The notes: a model not told the origin generated them from the sequence alone. A stretch of DNA of 64,000 bases from Streptomyces sp. R21 (GCF_041051975.1 NZ_CP163435.1:3472001-3536000), one strand, 5' to 3'. Numbered from the stretch's first letter, positions 7,820 to 15,848 are shown. Made by a program: numbers and translations.

Positions 7820-8926
7820 TCAACCTTCCGTCCCCGCCTCGATCGCCCCCGCCACCTCCGCCACCCGCTCCCGTTCCTCCGCCGCGAACCGTTCCGCGTC
7901 CAGCTTCTCGGCGACCTCCTCGTCCTGGGCCATCAGCAGGTCGAGGTTCGAGTTGCCCATCTCGAAGACGCCCATGTCGACGTACGCCTCCTGGAGGCGC
8001 TTGCCCCACAGACCGATGTCCTTGACGCACGGGACGATGCGGCTGAAGAGCAACTGGCGGAAGAGGTGCAGGAACTCGGACTTCTCGCTGTACTCCTCGG
8101 CCTCCGCCTTGGGTATTCCGAAGTTCTCCAGGACCTCGATGCCGCGCAGCCGGTCGCGCATCAAGTAGCAGCCCTCGATGACGAATTCCTCGCGCTCGCG
8201 CAGTTCGGCGTCGCTGAGCTGCTGGTAGTAGTCGCGCAGTGCCATGCGGCCGAAGGCCACGTGGCGGGCCTCGTCCTGCATGACGTACGCGAGGATCTGC
8301 TTCGGGAGCGGCTTGTCCGTGGTGTCGCGGATCATGCCGAACGCCGCCAACGCCAGTCCCTCGATGAGGACTTGCATGCCCAGGTACGGCATGTCCCAGC
8401 GGGAGTCGCGGAGGGTGTCGCCGAGCAGGGACTGGAGGTTGTCGTTGATCGGGTAGAGCATCCCGATCTTCTCGTGCAGGAAGCGGCCGTAGATCTCGGC
8501 GTGCCTCGCCTCGTCCATGGTCTGGGTGGCCGAATAGAACTTCGCGTCGAGGTCGGGGACCGACTCGACGATGCGCGCCGCGCAGACCATGGCGCCCTGC
8601 TCGCCGTGCAGGAACTGGCTGAACTGCCAGGCGGTGTAGTGCTTTCGCAGTTCGCCTTTGTCCCTGTCGGTCATCTTCGCCCAGTGCCGGGTGCCGTAGA
8701 GGGTCATCGCATCGTCGGGGGTCCCGAGCGGGTCGTACGGGTCGACCTCAAGGTCCCAGTCGATCCGCTTCTGGCCGTCCCACTGCTTGTCCTTGCCCTT
8801 CTGGTACAGGGCGAGCAGACGGTCCCGGCCGTCGTCGTACTCCCAGCTGAAGCGTGCCGCCCCCGCGGCCGGTACCTGCCAGAGGGGGTCTCCCGGATCC
8901 TTGGCGTACAGCTCATGCGTCGGCAT
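7820..8926 (-). CDS. Ferritin-like di-iron protein
   Basis: 368 residues, cytoplasmic. Two E-x-x-H metal-binding motifs typical of the ribonucleotide-reductase-R2-like/ferritin-like superfamily are present: MDEARHAEIYGRF and, ~90 residues later, MQDEARHVAFGRMAL. Further candidate metal ligands are HGEQGAM and the Glu of LIEGLAL. It should bind a non-haem di-iron centre; the substrate is unknown. Start ATG 8926 is assumed; a GTG at 8941 is an alternative and neither has a good Shine-Dalgarno. It is transcribed divergently, 150 nt from a second di-iron gene, so the two may share control and act in one pathway. Confidence 0.85.
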   Translation of the reverse strand: MPTHELYAKDPGDPLWQVPAAGAARFSWEYDDGRDRLLALYQKGKDKQWDGQKRIDWDLEVDPYDPLGTPDDAMTLYGTRHWAKMTDRDKGELRKHYTAWQFSQFLHGEQGAMVCAARIVESVPDLDAKFYSATQTMDEARHAEIYGRFLHEKIGMLYPINDNLQSLLGDTLRDSRWDMPYLGMQVLIEGLALAAFGMIRDTTDKPLPKQILAYVMQDEARHVAFGRMALRDYYQQLSDAELREREEFVIEGCYLMRDRLRGIEVLENFGIPKAEAEEYSEKSEFLHLFRQLLFSRIVPCVKDIGLWGKRLQEAYVDMGVFEMGNSNLDLLMAQDEEVAEKLDAERFAAEERERVAEVAGAIEAGTEG

Positions 8927-9076
8927 ACACGGCAGGCTCACACGTGGTAGACGCCGGGTCAACAAGTCGCGCAGGAGGGATTGACGAGCTTGCTGACAGG
9001 CAGTCTCATAAGGGGTGACCGCCGGTAACTCATGGAGTTCCGCGTGAACTTCCCGTACGACGAGGTGGGGACAGCG

Positions 9077-10006
9077 ATGACGACCGTGACGGAAGCCGAT
9101 GTGCTGCGCGACGCGCTCGGCCTGCTCAAGGACCGTGAGCAGGTGGCCGAGCGGCTGCTCGACTCTTCCGCCAAGCACTCCTTCGACCCCGACAAGGAGT
9201 TGGACTGGGACGCGCCCTTCGAGGACGGCAAGTGGTTCTGGCCGCCGGAGCTGGTGTCCCTGTACGGCACGCCGCTGTGGAAGCGGATGAGCGAGGAGCA
9301 GCGGATTCTGCTGTCGCAGCACGAGTCCGCGGCGCTGGCCTCGCTCGGGATCTGGTTCGAGATCATCCTGATGCAGCTGCTGGTGCGGCACATCTACGAC
9401 AAGGCCGCGACGAGTGCGCATGTGCGGTACGCCCTGACCGAGATCGAGGACGAGTGCCGGCACTCGAAGATGTTCGCTCGGCTGATCTCCCGCGGGGGGA
9501 CGCCGTACTACCCGGTGAGCCGGGCGCATCTGAACCTCGGGCGGCTCTTCAAGACGATCTCGACCACGCCGGGGTCGTTCACGGCGACGCTGCTGGGCGA
9601 GGAGATCCTCGACTGGATGCAGCGGCTGACGTTCCCGGACGAGCGGGTGCAGACGCTGGTCCGCGGGGTCACGCGGATCCATGTCGTGGAGGAGGCCCGC
9701 CATGTGCGGTACGCCCGTGAGGAGTTGCGGCGCCAGATGGTGACCGCTCCGCGCTGGTCGCAGGAGTTCACCCGGGTCACCTCGGGCGAGTTCGCGCGCA
9801 TCTTCTCGGTCGCCTTCGTGAATCCGGAGGTCTACACGAACGTCGGCCTCGACAAGCGCGAGGCCCTGGCGCAGGTGAAGGCGAGCGGGCACCGGACGGA
9901 TGTCATGCAGACCGGGGCGAAGCGGTTGACCGACTTTCTGGACGACATCGGGGTGTTGCGGGGGGTGGGGCGGCGGTTGTGGAGGTCGTCCGGTCTGCTG
10001 GCGTGA
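9077..10006 (+). CDS. AurF-like di-iron oxygenase
   Basis: 309 residues. ATG 9077 was chosen over ATG 9032 because GAGGTGGGG precedes it and the protein then begins MTTVTEADVLRDALG. Di-iron motifs visible: ALTEIEDECRHSKMF and HVVEEARHVRYAREEL (two E-x-x-H), with an earlier Glu in LSQHESAALAS. The layout resembles AurF, the p-aminobenzoate N-oxygenase family, which oxidises aryl amines in natural-product pathways. No biosynthetic genes surround it, so the substrate may be a housekeeping metabolite. Paired divergently with another di-iron protein. Confidence 0.8.
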   Translation: MTTVTEADVLRDALGLLKDREQVAERLLDSSAKHSFDPDKELDWDAPFEDGKWFWPPELVSLYGTPLWKRMSEEQRILLSQHESAALASLGIWFEIILMQLLVRHIYDKAATSAHVRYALTEIEDECRHSKMFARLISRGGTPYYPVSRAHLNLGRLFKTISTTPGSFTATLLGEEILDWMQRLTFPDERVQTLVRGVTRIHVVEEARHVRYAREELRRQMVTAPRWSQEFTRVTSGEFARIFSVAFVNPEVYTNVGLDKREALAQVKASGHRTDVMQTGAKRLTDFLDDIGVLRGVGRRLWRSSGLLA

Positions 10007-10049
10007 TCTGGCGGGGGGCGCCCATCGCAGGGGGTGCGGTGGGTGGGTC

Positions 10050-10168
10050 GGGGCCGTGCCGGTACGTTCTGCCCGTCGCCGCGTGGGCGTACTGCCCGGG
10101 GGCTGAATACGGCGGGACTTGGCGGGCGGTCTGCTACGCGACGGGCAGGAACGTACCGGCACGGCCCC
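10050..10168. repeat. Long inverted repeat, ~30-nt arms
   Basis: GGGGCCGTGCCGGTACGTTC at 10050-10069 is perfectly complementary to 10149-10168. Pairing continues, after one inserted base, through TGCCCGTCGC (10070-10079) with 10138-10147. The loop is 58 nt. It lies between convergent genes, so it could be a large bidirectional terminator or a dispersed palindromic repeat. Confidence 0.8.
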
Positions 10169-10332
10169 TTGCGCCGGTGGGCGGCTGCGGGCCGTCGTCC
10201 GTTCACCCTGCGGGCAATCGTGCCGCTGGGGCGGCACGGGTGGGCGCAGGCGGCGCCCCGTAAACGCCGTGCTGCGCGACCCACCCCCGCCCCGCACCCA
10301 CGCCGGGTGACTGTGCAAACGAGGGGTGACTG

Positions 10333-10408
10333 GGGTTTGCCCACCCACCCCGGGTGCCGTGGGAATGGAGAGTGTGACCGGGGCTTGCCCACCCGCCCTG
10401 GGTGCCCG
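10333..10408. repeat. Imperfect direct repeat, ~48-nt period
   Basis: GGTTTGCCCACCCACCCCGG and GGCTTGCCCACCCGCCCTGG recur about 48 nt apart, each preceded by GTGACTG/GTGACCG. Part of the repetitive gap downstream of the helicase gene. Confidence 0.6.
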
Positions 10409-10463
10409 GGGACGCCGATGGCCCGGCTCCACGTGGTGTGGGGCCGGGCCATCGGGGTGGGCG

Positions 10464-12590
10464 TCAGCTGTCCGCGGGCTCCGGGGCAGCCGCGGCCTTG
10501 CGGGTGCGCCGGCGAGGCTTGGCCTCGGCAGCGCCCTCCGCGGTGTCGACGGCGGCTTCGGCGACCTTGCGGGTGCGTCGGCGGGGCTTGGCCTCGGGCT
10601 CGGCCGAGTCGGCCGGGGGCGCGGTCTGGGCGGGGATGGTGGCCTCTGCCGTAGCGGCGGGGGCTTCCGTGGTCTTGCGGGTGCGGCGGCGCGGCTTGGC
10701 CTCGGTCGCCTCGGCGGTGTCCACGGCGGCCTCGGCGGCAGCGGTAGCCGTCGTGGTGGCGGCCTTGGCGCGGGTGCGGCGGGGCTTCGCCTCGACGACC
10801 TCGGCGACTTCGGTGGCCTCAGGTGCGGCCACCGCGGCCTTACGCGTACGACGCGGCTTGGCCGGAGCCTCGGGGACCTCCTCGGCCACCACGGTCTCGA
10901 CCGTGGCCTCCACCGGCTCCGCCGTCTTGCGGGTGCGCCGACGACGCGGCTTGGCGTCCGTGCCCTCCGCCGTGGCGAGGGCGGCCTCCGCGGCTGCGGG
11001 GACCGACGGCTCGACGGCCTTGGCGGTCTCGGTGACCTCGACGGCGGCCGTGGCCGCCACCGGCTCCCCCGCCCCGCTGCGCGTGCGGCGGCGACGGCGC
11101 GGAGTGCGCGGCTCGCTCGCCTCGACGGCCTCGGAGACAGCGGGAGAGGTGGACGGCGTCTGCGGCGCGGCGGACGTCTCGTCCAGCGTCGACCCACCGC
11201 GCGTACGACGGCGGCGACGCGGCGTACGTGCCGGACGCTCACGCTCGGCGGCCGGTGCCGGCGCCGCCGAACGGCCACCGCGGCCACGCGGACCACCGCG
11301 TCCACCGGTCTCGCCGAGGTCCTCGACCGCCTCGGCGGAAAGGCCCGCCCGCGTGCGCTCGGAGCGCGGCAGGATGCCCTTCGTGCCGACCGGGATGTTC
11401 AGTTCCTCGAAGAGGTGCGGGGACGTGGAGTACGTCTCCGGCGGGTCGTTGAACCCGAGGTCCAGCGCCTTGTTGATGAGCTGCCAGCGCGGGATGTCGT
11501 CCCAGTCGACGAGGGTGACCGCGATGCCCTTGGCGCCCGCGCGGCCCGTACGGCCGATGCGGTGCAGGTAGGTCTTCTCGTCCTCGGGGGACTGGTAGTT
11601 GATGACGTGCGTGACGCCCTCGACGTCGATGCCGCGGGCGGCCACGTCGGTGCAGACGAGCACGTCGACCTTGCCGTTGCGGAACGCGCGCAGCGCCTGC
11701 TCGCGGGCGCCCTGGCCGAGGTCGCCATGGACCGCGCCGGAGGCGAAACCGCGCTGCTGGAGCTGGTCGGCGAGGTCCGCCGCCGTCCGCTTGGTGCGGC
11801 AGAACACCATCACGAGCCCGCGGTCGTCGGCCTGGAGGATGCGCGAGACGATCTCGGGCTTGTCCATGTTGTGCGCACGGTAGATGAACTGCGTGGTGTT
11901 GCGGACGGTCTTGCCCTCGTCGTCCGGCGAGGTGGCGTTGATGTGCGTGGGCTGCGACATGTAGCGGCGCGCGAGGCCGATGACGGCGCCCGGCATGGTC
12001 GCCGAGAACAGCATCGTCTGACGGCGGGCCGGCAGCATGTTGATGATCTTCTCGACGTCGGGCAGGAAGCCCAGGTCGAGCATCTCGTCGGCCTCGTCGA
12101 GGACGAGGGACTTGATGTGCTTGAGGTTGAGCTTCTTCTGGCCCGCGAGGTCCAGCAGACGGCCCGGGGTGCCGACGATGACGTCGACGCCCTTCTTCAG
12201 GGCCTCGACCTGCGGCTCGTACGCACGGCCGCCGTAGATGGCGAGCACGCGTACGTTGCGGACCTTGCCCGCGGTCTGCAGGTCGTTGGTGACCTGCGTG
12301 CACAGCTCGCGCGTCGGGACGACGACGAGGGCCTGCGGGGCGTCGGTGAGCTGCTCGGGCTGCGCCCGGCCCGCCTCGACGTCGGCGGGAACGGTCACGC
12401 GCTCGAGGAGCGGGAGGCCGAAGCCCAGCGTCTTGCCGGTGCCGGTCTTGGCCTGGCCGATGACGTCGCTGCCCGAAAGGGCGACGGGGAGCGTCATCTC
12501 CTGGATGGGGAAGGCGGTGACGATGCCGACGGCCTCAAGGGCTTCGGCCGTCTCGGGGAGGATTCCGAGCTCTCGGAAAGTCGTAGTCAG
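10464..12590 (-). CDS. DEAD-box RNA helicase with repetitive basic C-terminal tail
   Basis: 708 residues if translation starts at CTG 12590, giving MTTTFRELGI. The motifs are complete: FRELG Q-region, AKTGTGKT (I), PTRELC (Ia), GTPGR (Ib), DEAD (II), SATMPG (III), VFCRTKR (IV), TDVAARGID (V), HRIGRTGRAG (VI). It should unwind RNA duplexes. From about residue 430 the protein becomes low-complexity: roughly ten KPRRRTRK/TPRRRRRTR blocks alternate with Ala/Glu-rich spacers, likely an unstructured RNA-binding tail. No ATG, GTG or TTG lies in frame between the upstream region and the first motif; AGAGG sits 7 nt before the CTG. In mycobacteria the syntenic gene is rhlE. Confidence 0.9.
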   Translation of the reverse strand: MTTTFRELGILPETAEALEAVGIVTAFPIQEMTLPVALSGSDVIGQAKTGTGKTLGFGLPLLERVTVPADVEAGRAQPEQLTDAPQALVVVPTRELCTQVTNDLQTAGKVRNVRVLAIYGGRAYEPQVEALKKGVDVIVGTPGRLLDLAGQKKLNLKHIKSLVLDEADEMLDLGFLPDVEKIINMLPARRQTMLFSATMPGAVIGLARRYMSQPTHINATSPDDEGKTVRNTTQFIYRAHNMDKPEIVSRILQADDRGLVMVFCRTKRTAADLADQLQQRGFASGAVHGDLGQGAREQALRAFRNGKVDVLVCTDVAARGIDVEGVTHVINYQSPEDEKTYLHRIGRTGRAGAKGIAVTLVDWDDIPRWQLINKALDLGFNDPPETYSTSPHLFEELNIPVGTKGILPRSERTRAGLSAEAVEDLGETGGRGGPRGRGGRSAAPAPAAERERPARTPRRRRRTRGGSTLDETSAAPQTPSTSPAVSEAVEASEPRTPRRRRRTRSGAGEPVAATAAVEVTETAKAVEPSVPAAAEAALATAEGTDAKPRRRRTRKTAEPVEATVETVVAEEVPEAPAKPRRTRKAAVAAPEATEVAEVVEAKPRRTRAKAATTTATAAAEAAVDTAEATEAKPRRRTRKTTEAPAATAEATIPAQTAPPADSAEPEAKPRRRTRKVAEAAVDTAEGAAEAKPRRRTRKAAAAPEPADS

Positions 12591-12968
12591 GGTGCTGCCT
12601 CTTCTGTGTACGCGGTGCGAGGCGAGCGCGGGGGTCGTGTCGGGACCGTGCCGGGGACGTCGGCCGCTCTGTGACGGGCGGGCCGAGTGGCATGGGACCA
12701 CTGCCGACGCTCGAGCGCTCGTACCGCTGAGGGTTCCCTCCGGATGTCGTACGCAATGTGCCGTACATACGGGAGGGCTGTCGGGTCGGAGCCGATCGGG
12801 CCACCGACCGGGCATCCTCATTCGTGCGGCCCGTCGAATATTCGGCGGGCGCATTACCACCATACCCCGGAATCGCGCACATGCGATGGCCGATTTGGTC
12901 ACATGGTCGTCGTCACAGTGATTGACCAGGGACTTCCGTGCCGCGGTGAGCGGGCTATTGTGCGCTTC
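12591..12968. promoter_or_regulatory. Divergent control region with near-perfect 22-bp palindrome
   Basis: 378 nt between the divergent helicase and ferritin-like genes; no small gene is convincing. 12829-12850 reads as two 11-nt arms (GCCCGTCGAAT / ATTCGGCGGGC) with a single mismatch, centred on AATATT. This AT-rich centre in GC-rich sequence resembles a dimeric regulator site. On the minus strand a possible -10 (TATGGT) lies just upstream of it, so a bound protein could block helicase transcription. The helicase leader would then be over 200 nt long. Confidence 0.5.
12956..12961 (+). promoter_or_regulatory. -10 element (TATTGT) for leaderless start at 12969
   Basis: TATTGT ends 7 nt before the ATG of the ferritin-like gene. 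No Shine-Dalgarno is present. Confidence 0.55.
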
Positions 12969-13718
12969 ATGACGACGCCTGACAACGCCGCTGACACATC
13001 CGCCGAAGCCCCTTCCCAGGCCACCGGAGTCGCCGCCCAGGACTGGGACACGGCCGCCGCCGACCCGCAGTACCGCGCCGCGGTCGTCGACCTCCTCGGA
13101 GCGCTCGCGTACGGGGAACTGGCCGCGTTCGAACGGCTCGCGGAGGACGCCAAGCTGGCGCCGACCCTCAGCGACAAGGCGGAGCTGGCGAAGATGGCGT
13201 CCGCCGAGTTCCACCACTTCGAGCAGCTCAGGGGCCGGCTCGCGGCGATCGGCGCGGAGCCGACGCAGGCCATGGAGCCGTTCGTCGCCGCGCTCGACGG
13301 CTTCCACCGTCAGACCGCACCCTCGGACTGGTTGGAGGGGCTCGTCAAGGCGTACGTCGGCGACTCGATCGCCAGTGACTTCTACCGTGAGGTCGCCGCC
13401 CGCCTCGACGCGGACACCCGGCAGCTCGTCCTCGGCGTCCTCGACGACACCGGGCACGCGAGTTTCGCCATCGAGAAGGTGCGTGCCGCGATCGACGCCG
13501 ACCCGCGCATGGGCGGCCGACTCGCCCTGTGGGCACGGCGGTTGATGGGTGAGGCGCTCTCTCAGTCACAGCGTGTGGTCGCGGACCGCGACGCGCTGTC
13601 GACGATGCTCGTGGGCGGCGTCGCGGACGGGTTCGACCTCGCCGAGGTCGGCCGGATGTTCTCGCGGATCACCGAGGCGCACACGAAGCGGATGGCCGCG
13701 CTGGGGCTGGCCGCCTAG
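12969..13718 (+). CDS. Ferritin-like fold protein (MiaE-like)
   Basis: 249 residues. Start chosen at ATG 12969 (MTTPDNAADTS); the frame is open further upstream but the -10-like element and lack of a Shine-Dalgarno suggest a leaderless start. The core is all-helical with carboxylate/His motifs of a ferritin-like four-helix bundle: GELAAFERLAEDA, ASAEFHHFEQLRGRL (E-F-H-H-F-E), and DDTGHASFAIEKV. Proteins of this kind are sometimes annotated as MiaE-like tRNA hydroxylase domains; function in actinobacteria is not established. It is next to the helicase in mycobacteria too (Rv3210c position, from memory). Confidence 0.75.
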   Translation: MTTPDNAADTSAEAPSQATGVAAQDWDTAAADPQYRAAVVDLLGALAYGELAAFERLAEDAKLAPTLSDKAELAKMASAEFHHFEQLRGRLAAIGAEPTQAMEPFVAALDGFHRQTAPSDWLEGLVKAYVGDSIASDFYREVAARLDADTRQLVLGVLDDTGHASFAIEKVRAAIDADPRMGGRLALWARRLMGEALSQSQRVVADRDALSTMLVGGVADGFDLAEVGRMFSRITEAHTKRMAALGLAA

Positions 13719-13740
13719 GGATTGTCAGCAGGGCGCCCCA

Positions 13741-13774
13741 GCCGGTCGGCTCGGTTACGCCGTCGCCGACCGGC
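13741..13774. terminator. Bidirectional hairpin between convergent genes
   Basis: GCCGGTCGGC (13741-13750) pairs perfectly with 13765-13774 across a 14-nt loop. It lies between the ferritin-like gene and the convergent small membrane protein gene and overlaps the latter's last codons. Confidence 0.6.
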
Positions 13775-14024
13775 GGTGAAATCTTTTCGCGGGGCGCAGC
13801 AGGAGCGAGATCAGGGCCGCGGAGACGGCGGCCGCGCCGAGCAGGGTGACCAGGAAATAGCCGTCGCCGAGCGCCGTGTGCGTCAGGAAGGCGCCGAACA
13901 GTCCTCCGGCGGCACCGGTCGACAGGACCAGACTGCGGACCGGGAGGCGGTGGGGCAGTCGGTACGACGCCGCCCATCCCAGCGCGAGACCGAGCAGGGC
14001 GGAGCCGAGCGCTTCCAAGAACAT
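13755..14024 (-). CDS. Small membrane protein
   Basis: 89 residues from ATG 14024, with GGGAGGG 8-9 nt upstream. Three hydrophobic stretches are visible (MFLEALGSALLGLALGW, VLSTGAAGGLFGAFL, FLVTLLGAAAVSAALISLLL), and the C-terminus is basic (RPAKRFHRRS). It is likely an integral membrane protein of the small Streptomyces hypothetical type; I do not recognise a family. It lies downstream of the DUF3107 gene on the same strand but is separated from it by a strong terminator, so it has its own promoter. Confidence 0.7.
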   Translation of the reverse strand: MFLEALGSALLGLALGWAASYRLPHRLPVRSLVLSTGAAGGLFGAFLTHTALGDGYFLVTLLGAAAVSAALISLLLRPAKRFHRRSATA

Positions 14025-14168
14025 AGTGGGGTCCCTCCCGCACGGCCGGTGCAAATCGGTCGTAGCCGGTCTTACCCGTGACGCGCGGAATGCAATCCTC
14101 CTCTGTGCGCTTCTTGTGCTCCATCTGTGCAGTTCAGGCCAGGAGAAAGCGGCAGGGGAGACGGTCGG

Positions 14169-14226
14169 GCAGGTAGCAGGAAGGGGCCCGTCGGCTCAAG
14201 CCGACGGGCCCCTTCCTGCTACCTGC
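14169..14226 (-). terminator. Very long perfect hairpin after the DUF3107 gene
   Basis: 28-nt arms, 14169-14196 and 14199-14226, are perfectly complementary with almost no loop. It lies just downstream of the DUF3107 stop (minus strand), where it should end transcription. No T-run follows, as is common for streptomycete terminators. Confidence 0.85.
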
Positions 14227-14247
14227 TGTCTGAACCAGCTGCCTGAA

Positions 14248-14475
14248 CTACAGGGCGCCGAAGCCCACCTTGCGCGGGGCCTGCTCACCGAGCTCGACAT
14301 ACGCGAGACGCTCGGCCGGGACCAGGACCTTGCGGCCGTGGTCGTCCACGAGGCTCAGCAGCTGAGACTTGCCGGACAGCGCCTCGGACACCGCGCGCTC
14401 GACTTCCTCGGCGGTCTGGCTGCTCTCCAGAACGATCTCGCGAGGCGCGTGCTGCACGCCGATCTTGACCTCCAC
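14248..14475 (-). CDS. DUF3107 protein
   Basis: 75 residues from GTG 14475 with GGAGGG about 9 nt before it. The whole protein (MEVKIGVQHAPREIVLES ... VLVPAERLAYVELGE) matches what I recall of DUF3107, a short beta/alpha protein conserved in actinobacteria; the mycobacterial counterpart is the TB9.4 antigen gene Rv3208A, beside the TetR gene Rv3208 as here. Function unknown; an ATP-binding label appears in some annotations but no nucleotide motif is visible. The TetR gene lies 135 nt upstream in the same orientation. Confidence 0.88.
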   Translation of the reverse strand: MEVKIGVQHAPREIVLESSQTAEEVERAVSEALSGKSQLLSLVDDHGRKVLVPAERLAYVELGEQAPRKVGFGAL

Positions 14476-14610
14476 GGCTTTGTCCCTCCGACGGTCAGTG
14501 ATGTGCGCGTGTCTTCGCGCCGTACGCAGCACACATTAGCCCGGTGAGGGGACGTACACGCTCCGCTCAAGAACGCCAGGAGCGAACAGCGGACGGGAAC
14601 AAAGGAGCGG

Positions 14611-15252
14611 TCAGTGGTGATCGGTGCCGTGCAGCGGGAACCCGGCGATGCCCCGCCAGGCCAGCGACGTCAGCAGCTGGACCGCCTCGTCACGCGGCAC
14701 GCTGCGGTCGCTGTGCAGCCAGGAGCGGGCCACCACCTGAGCCAGCCCGCCCAGGCCCGAGGCCAGCAGCATCGACTCGGCACGCGACAGGCCGGTGTCC
14801 TCCGCGATGACGTCGCAGATGGCCTCCGCGCACTCGTGCGTGACCTTGTCGACGCGCTCGCGCACCGCGGGCTCGTTCGTCAGATCGGACTCGAAGACCA
14901 GCCGGAAGGCGCCGCCGTCGTCCTCGACGTACGCGAAGTACGCGTCCATCGTGGCCCGTACGCGCAGCGAGTTGTCGGTGGTGGACGCGAGTGCCGTCCG
15001 TACCGCCAGAAGGAGGGACTCGCAGTGCTGGTCCAGCAGGGCGAGGTACAGGTCGAGCTTGCCCGGGAAGTGCTGGTACAGGACCGGCTTGCTGACGCCC
15101 GCGCGCTCGGCGATGTCGTCCATGGCGGCCGAGTGATACCCCTGCGCAACGAATACTTCCTGGGCGGCGCCGAGGAGCTGGTTGCGTCGGGCACGGCGCG
15201 GCAGGCGAGTGCCCCGCGGGCGTGCCGCCTCTGTCTGCTCGATGGCTGTCAC
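14611..15252 (-). CDS. TetR-family transcriptional regulator
   Basis: 213 residues from GTG 15252, preceded by GGGAGGCGGC. The N-terminal helix-turn-helix is clear: ARRNQLLGAAQEVFVAQGYHS..MDDIAERAGVSKPVLYQHFPGK (residues ~25-68). The C-terminal ligand and dimer domain is of the common actinobacterial type (DAYFAYVEDDGGAFRLVFESDL). Ligand and regulon are unknown. A palindromic TACTTTTCAGTA (15301-15312) about 50 nt upstream is a plausible autoregulatory operator, and a DnaA-box match lies even closer. The mycobacterial syntelog is Rv3208. Confidence 0.92.
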   Translation of the reverse strand: MTAIEQTEAARPRGTRLPRRARRNQLLGAAQEVFVAQGYHSAAMDDIAERAGVSKPVLYQHFPGKLDLYLALLDQHCESLLLAVRTALASTTDNSLRVRATMDAYFAYVEDDGGAFRLVFESDLTNEPAVRERVDKVTHECAEAICDVIAEDTGLSRAESMLLASGLGGLAQVVARSWLHSDRSVPRDEAVQLLTSLAWRGIAGFPLHGTDHH

Positions 15253-15632
15253 GCCGCCTCCCAAAATTGTCCACATGCGGTGTGCGCCGCGCCGCCATCG
15301 TACTTTTCAGTAACCCCGGTGTGCGCGGTGCGAGCGCAGAATTTCACGGACCGGACGGCAGTGATACGGCGCAGAGGGTGCCGAACGGGGGCGAGGCGGG
15401 CGCTCCGGCGCCGGGGAAACCGCTCTGATCAGCGGTGTTCCGTCCCGGGGGCGCGGCTCGGCCACCGCCGGGGGCGGCCCGCCCGGTCTCGTCTTTTCTC
15501 TCCTTTTCTCTCCGTGGCCTTCTCGATTCCCTGTTCTCTTCCCTGTTTTTCACCCTCGTCGAGCAGTTTGGAGGGCTTTCGGGGACTGCTGAGGTCTGCG
15601 GAGAACCGTTCGGCGATGGCCAGGGGGGTCCG
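15253..15632. promoter_or_regulatory. 380-nt control region of the TetR gene: DnaA box and candidate operator
   Basis: Contains TTGTCCACA (15267-15275), a perfect streptomycete DnaA box in the TetR leader, and the palindrome TACTTTTCAGTA (15301-15312), which overlaps a minus-strand TACGAT that could be the -10. The distal part (15480-15560) is strikingly purine/pyrimidine-asymmetric, with two tandem TTTTCTCTCC units on the plus strand. I see no gene here. Confidence 0.5.
15267..15275 (+). promoter_or_regulatory. DnaA box TTGTCCACA upstream of the TetR gene
   Basis: Exact match to the preferred Streptomyces DnaA 9-mer, 15 nt upstream of the TetR start codon on the other strand. Confidence 0.6.
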
Positions 15633-15848
15633 TCAGCGGTACTCGTCCTCGTTGAGTTCGACGACTCTGGCCTGCTCCGCGCGGTCCGCCTCGTCGGCGT
15701 TGTCCGGGTCTCCGCCGGCCACCGGATCGTCGCGCTGCGGCGTCAGGTCCGCCAGCTGCTCGGCGGCATCGGCCTCGGGGGCCTCCGTGTCCAGCGCGTC
15801 CCCGGACTCCTCCTCGAAGGTCTCCGGGTCTGTCGGGTCGACTGTCAT
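15633..15848 (-). CDS. Small acidic protein of unknown function
   Basis: 71 residues from ATG 15848 with GGAAGAGGAACC immediately upstream (strong Shine-Dalgarno). The sequence is overwhelmingly acidic (MTVDPTDPETFEEESGD ... VVELNEDEYR) with almost no hydrophobic core, so it is probably disordered in solution. I do not recognise a family. A comparable short acidic protein occurs at this place in other streptomycetes as far as I remember. Confidence 0.7.
   Translation of the reverse strand: MTVDPTDPETFEEESGDALDTEAPEADAAEQLADLTPQRDDPVAGGDPDNADEADRAEQARVVELNEDEYR

Larger units (their letters stand above)
10007..10463. other. 457-nt non-coding gap with repeats
   Basis: Gap between the 3' ends of the convergent AurF-like and helicase genes. 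No plausible gene is visible. It contains a ~30-nt inverted repeat (10050-10079 with 10138-10168) and an imperfect direct repeat of about 48 nt (10333-10408), both described separately. The remainder is G/C-rich sequence without clear promoter elements. Confidence 0.7.

Noticed and set aside
8981..9011. TTGACG-N19-TCATAA promoter for the AurF-like gene
   Set aside because: Spacer is too long and the -10 is weak, so it is not listed as a feature.
10365..10390. Third SigR-like promoter (GGAAT-N18-TTG)
   Set aside because: The -10 triplet is TTG, not GTT, and it does not face a plausible gene start.
7820..11305. Very long minus-strand open frame joining the di-iron gene to upstream G/C-rich sequence
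   Set aside because: Only the part from 8926 downwards looks like a protein; the rest is antisense to the AurF-like gene with Arg/Pro-rich composition typical of shadow frames.
12687..12968. N-terminal extension of the ferritin-like gene
   Set aside because: The frame is open but composition is not protein-like, and a -10-like element and the conserved start are at 12956-12969.
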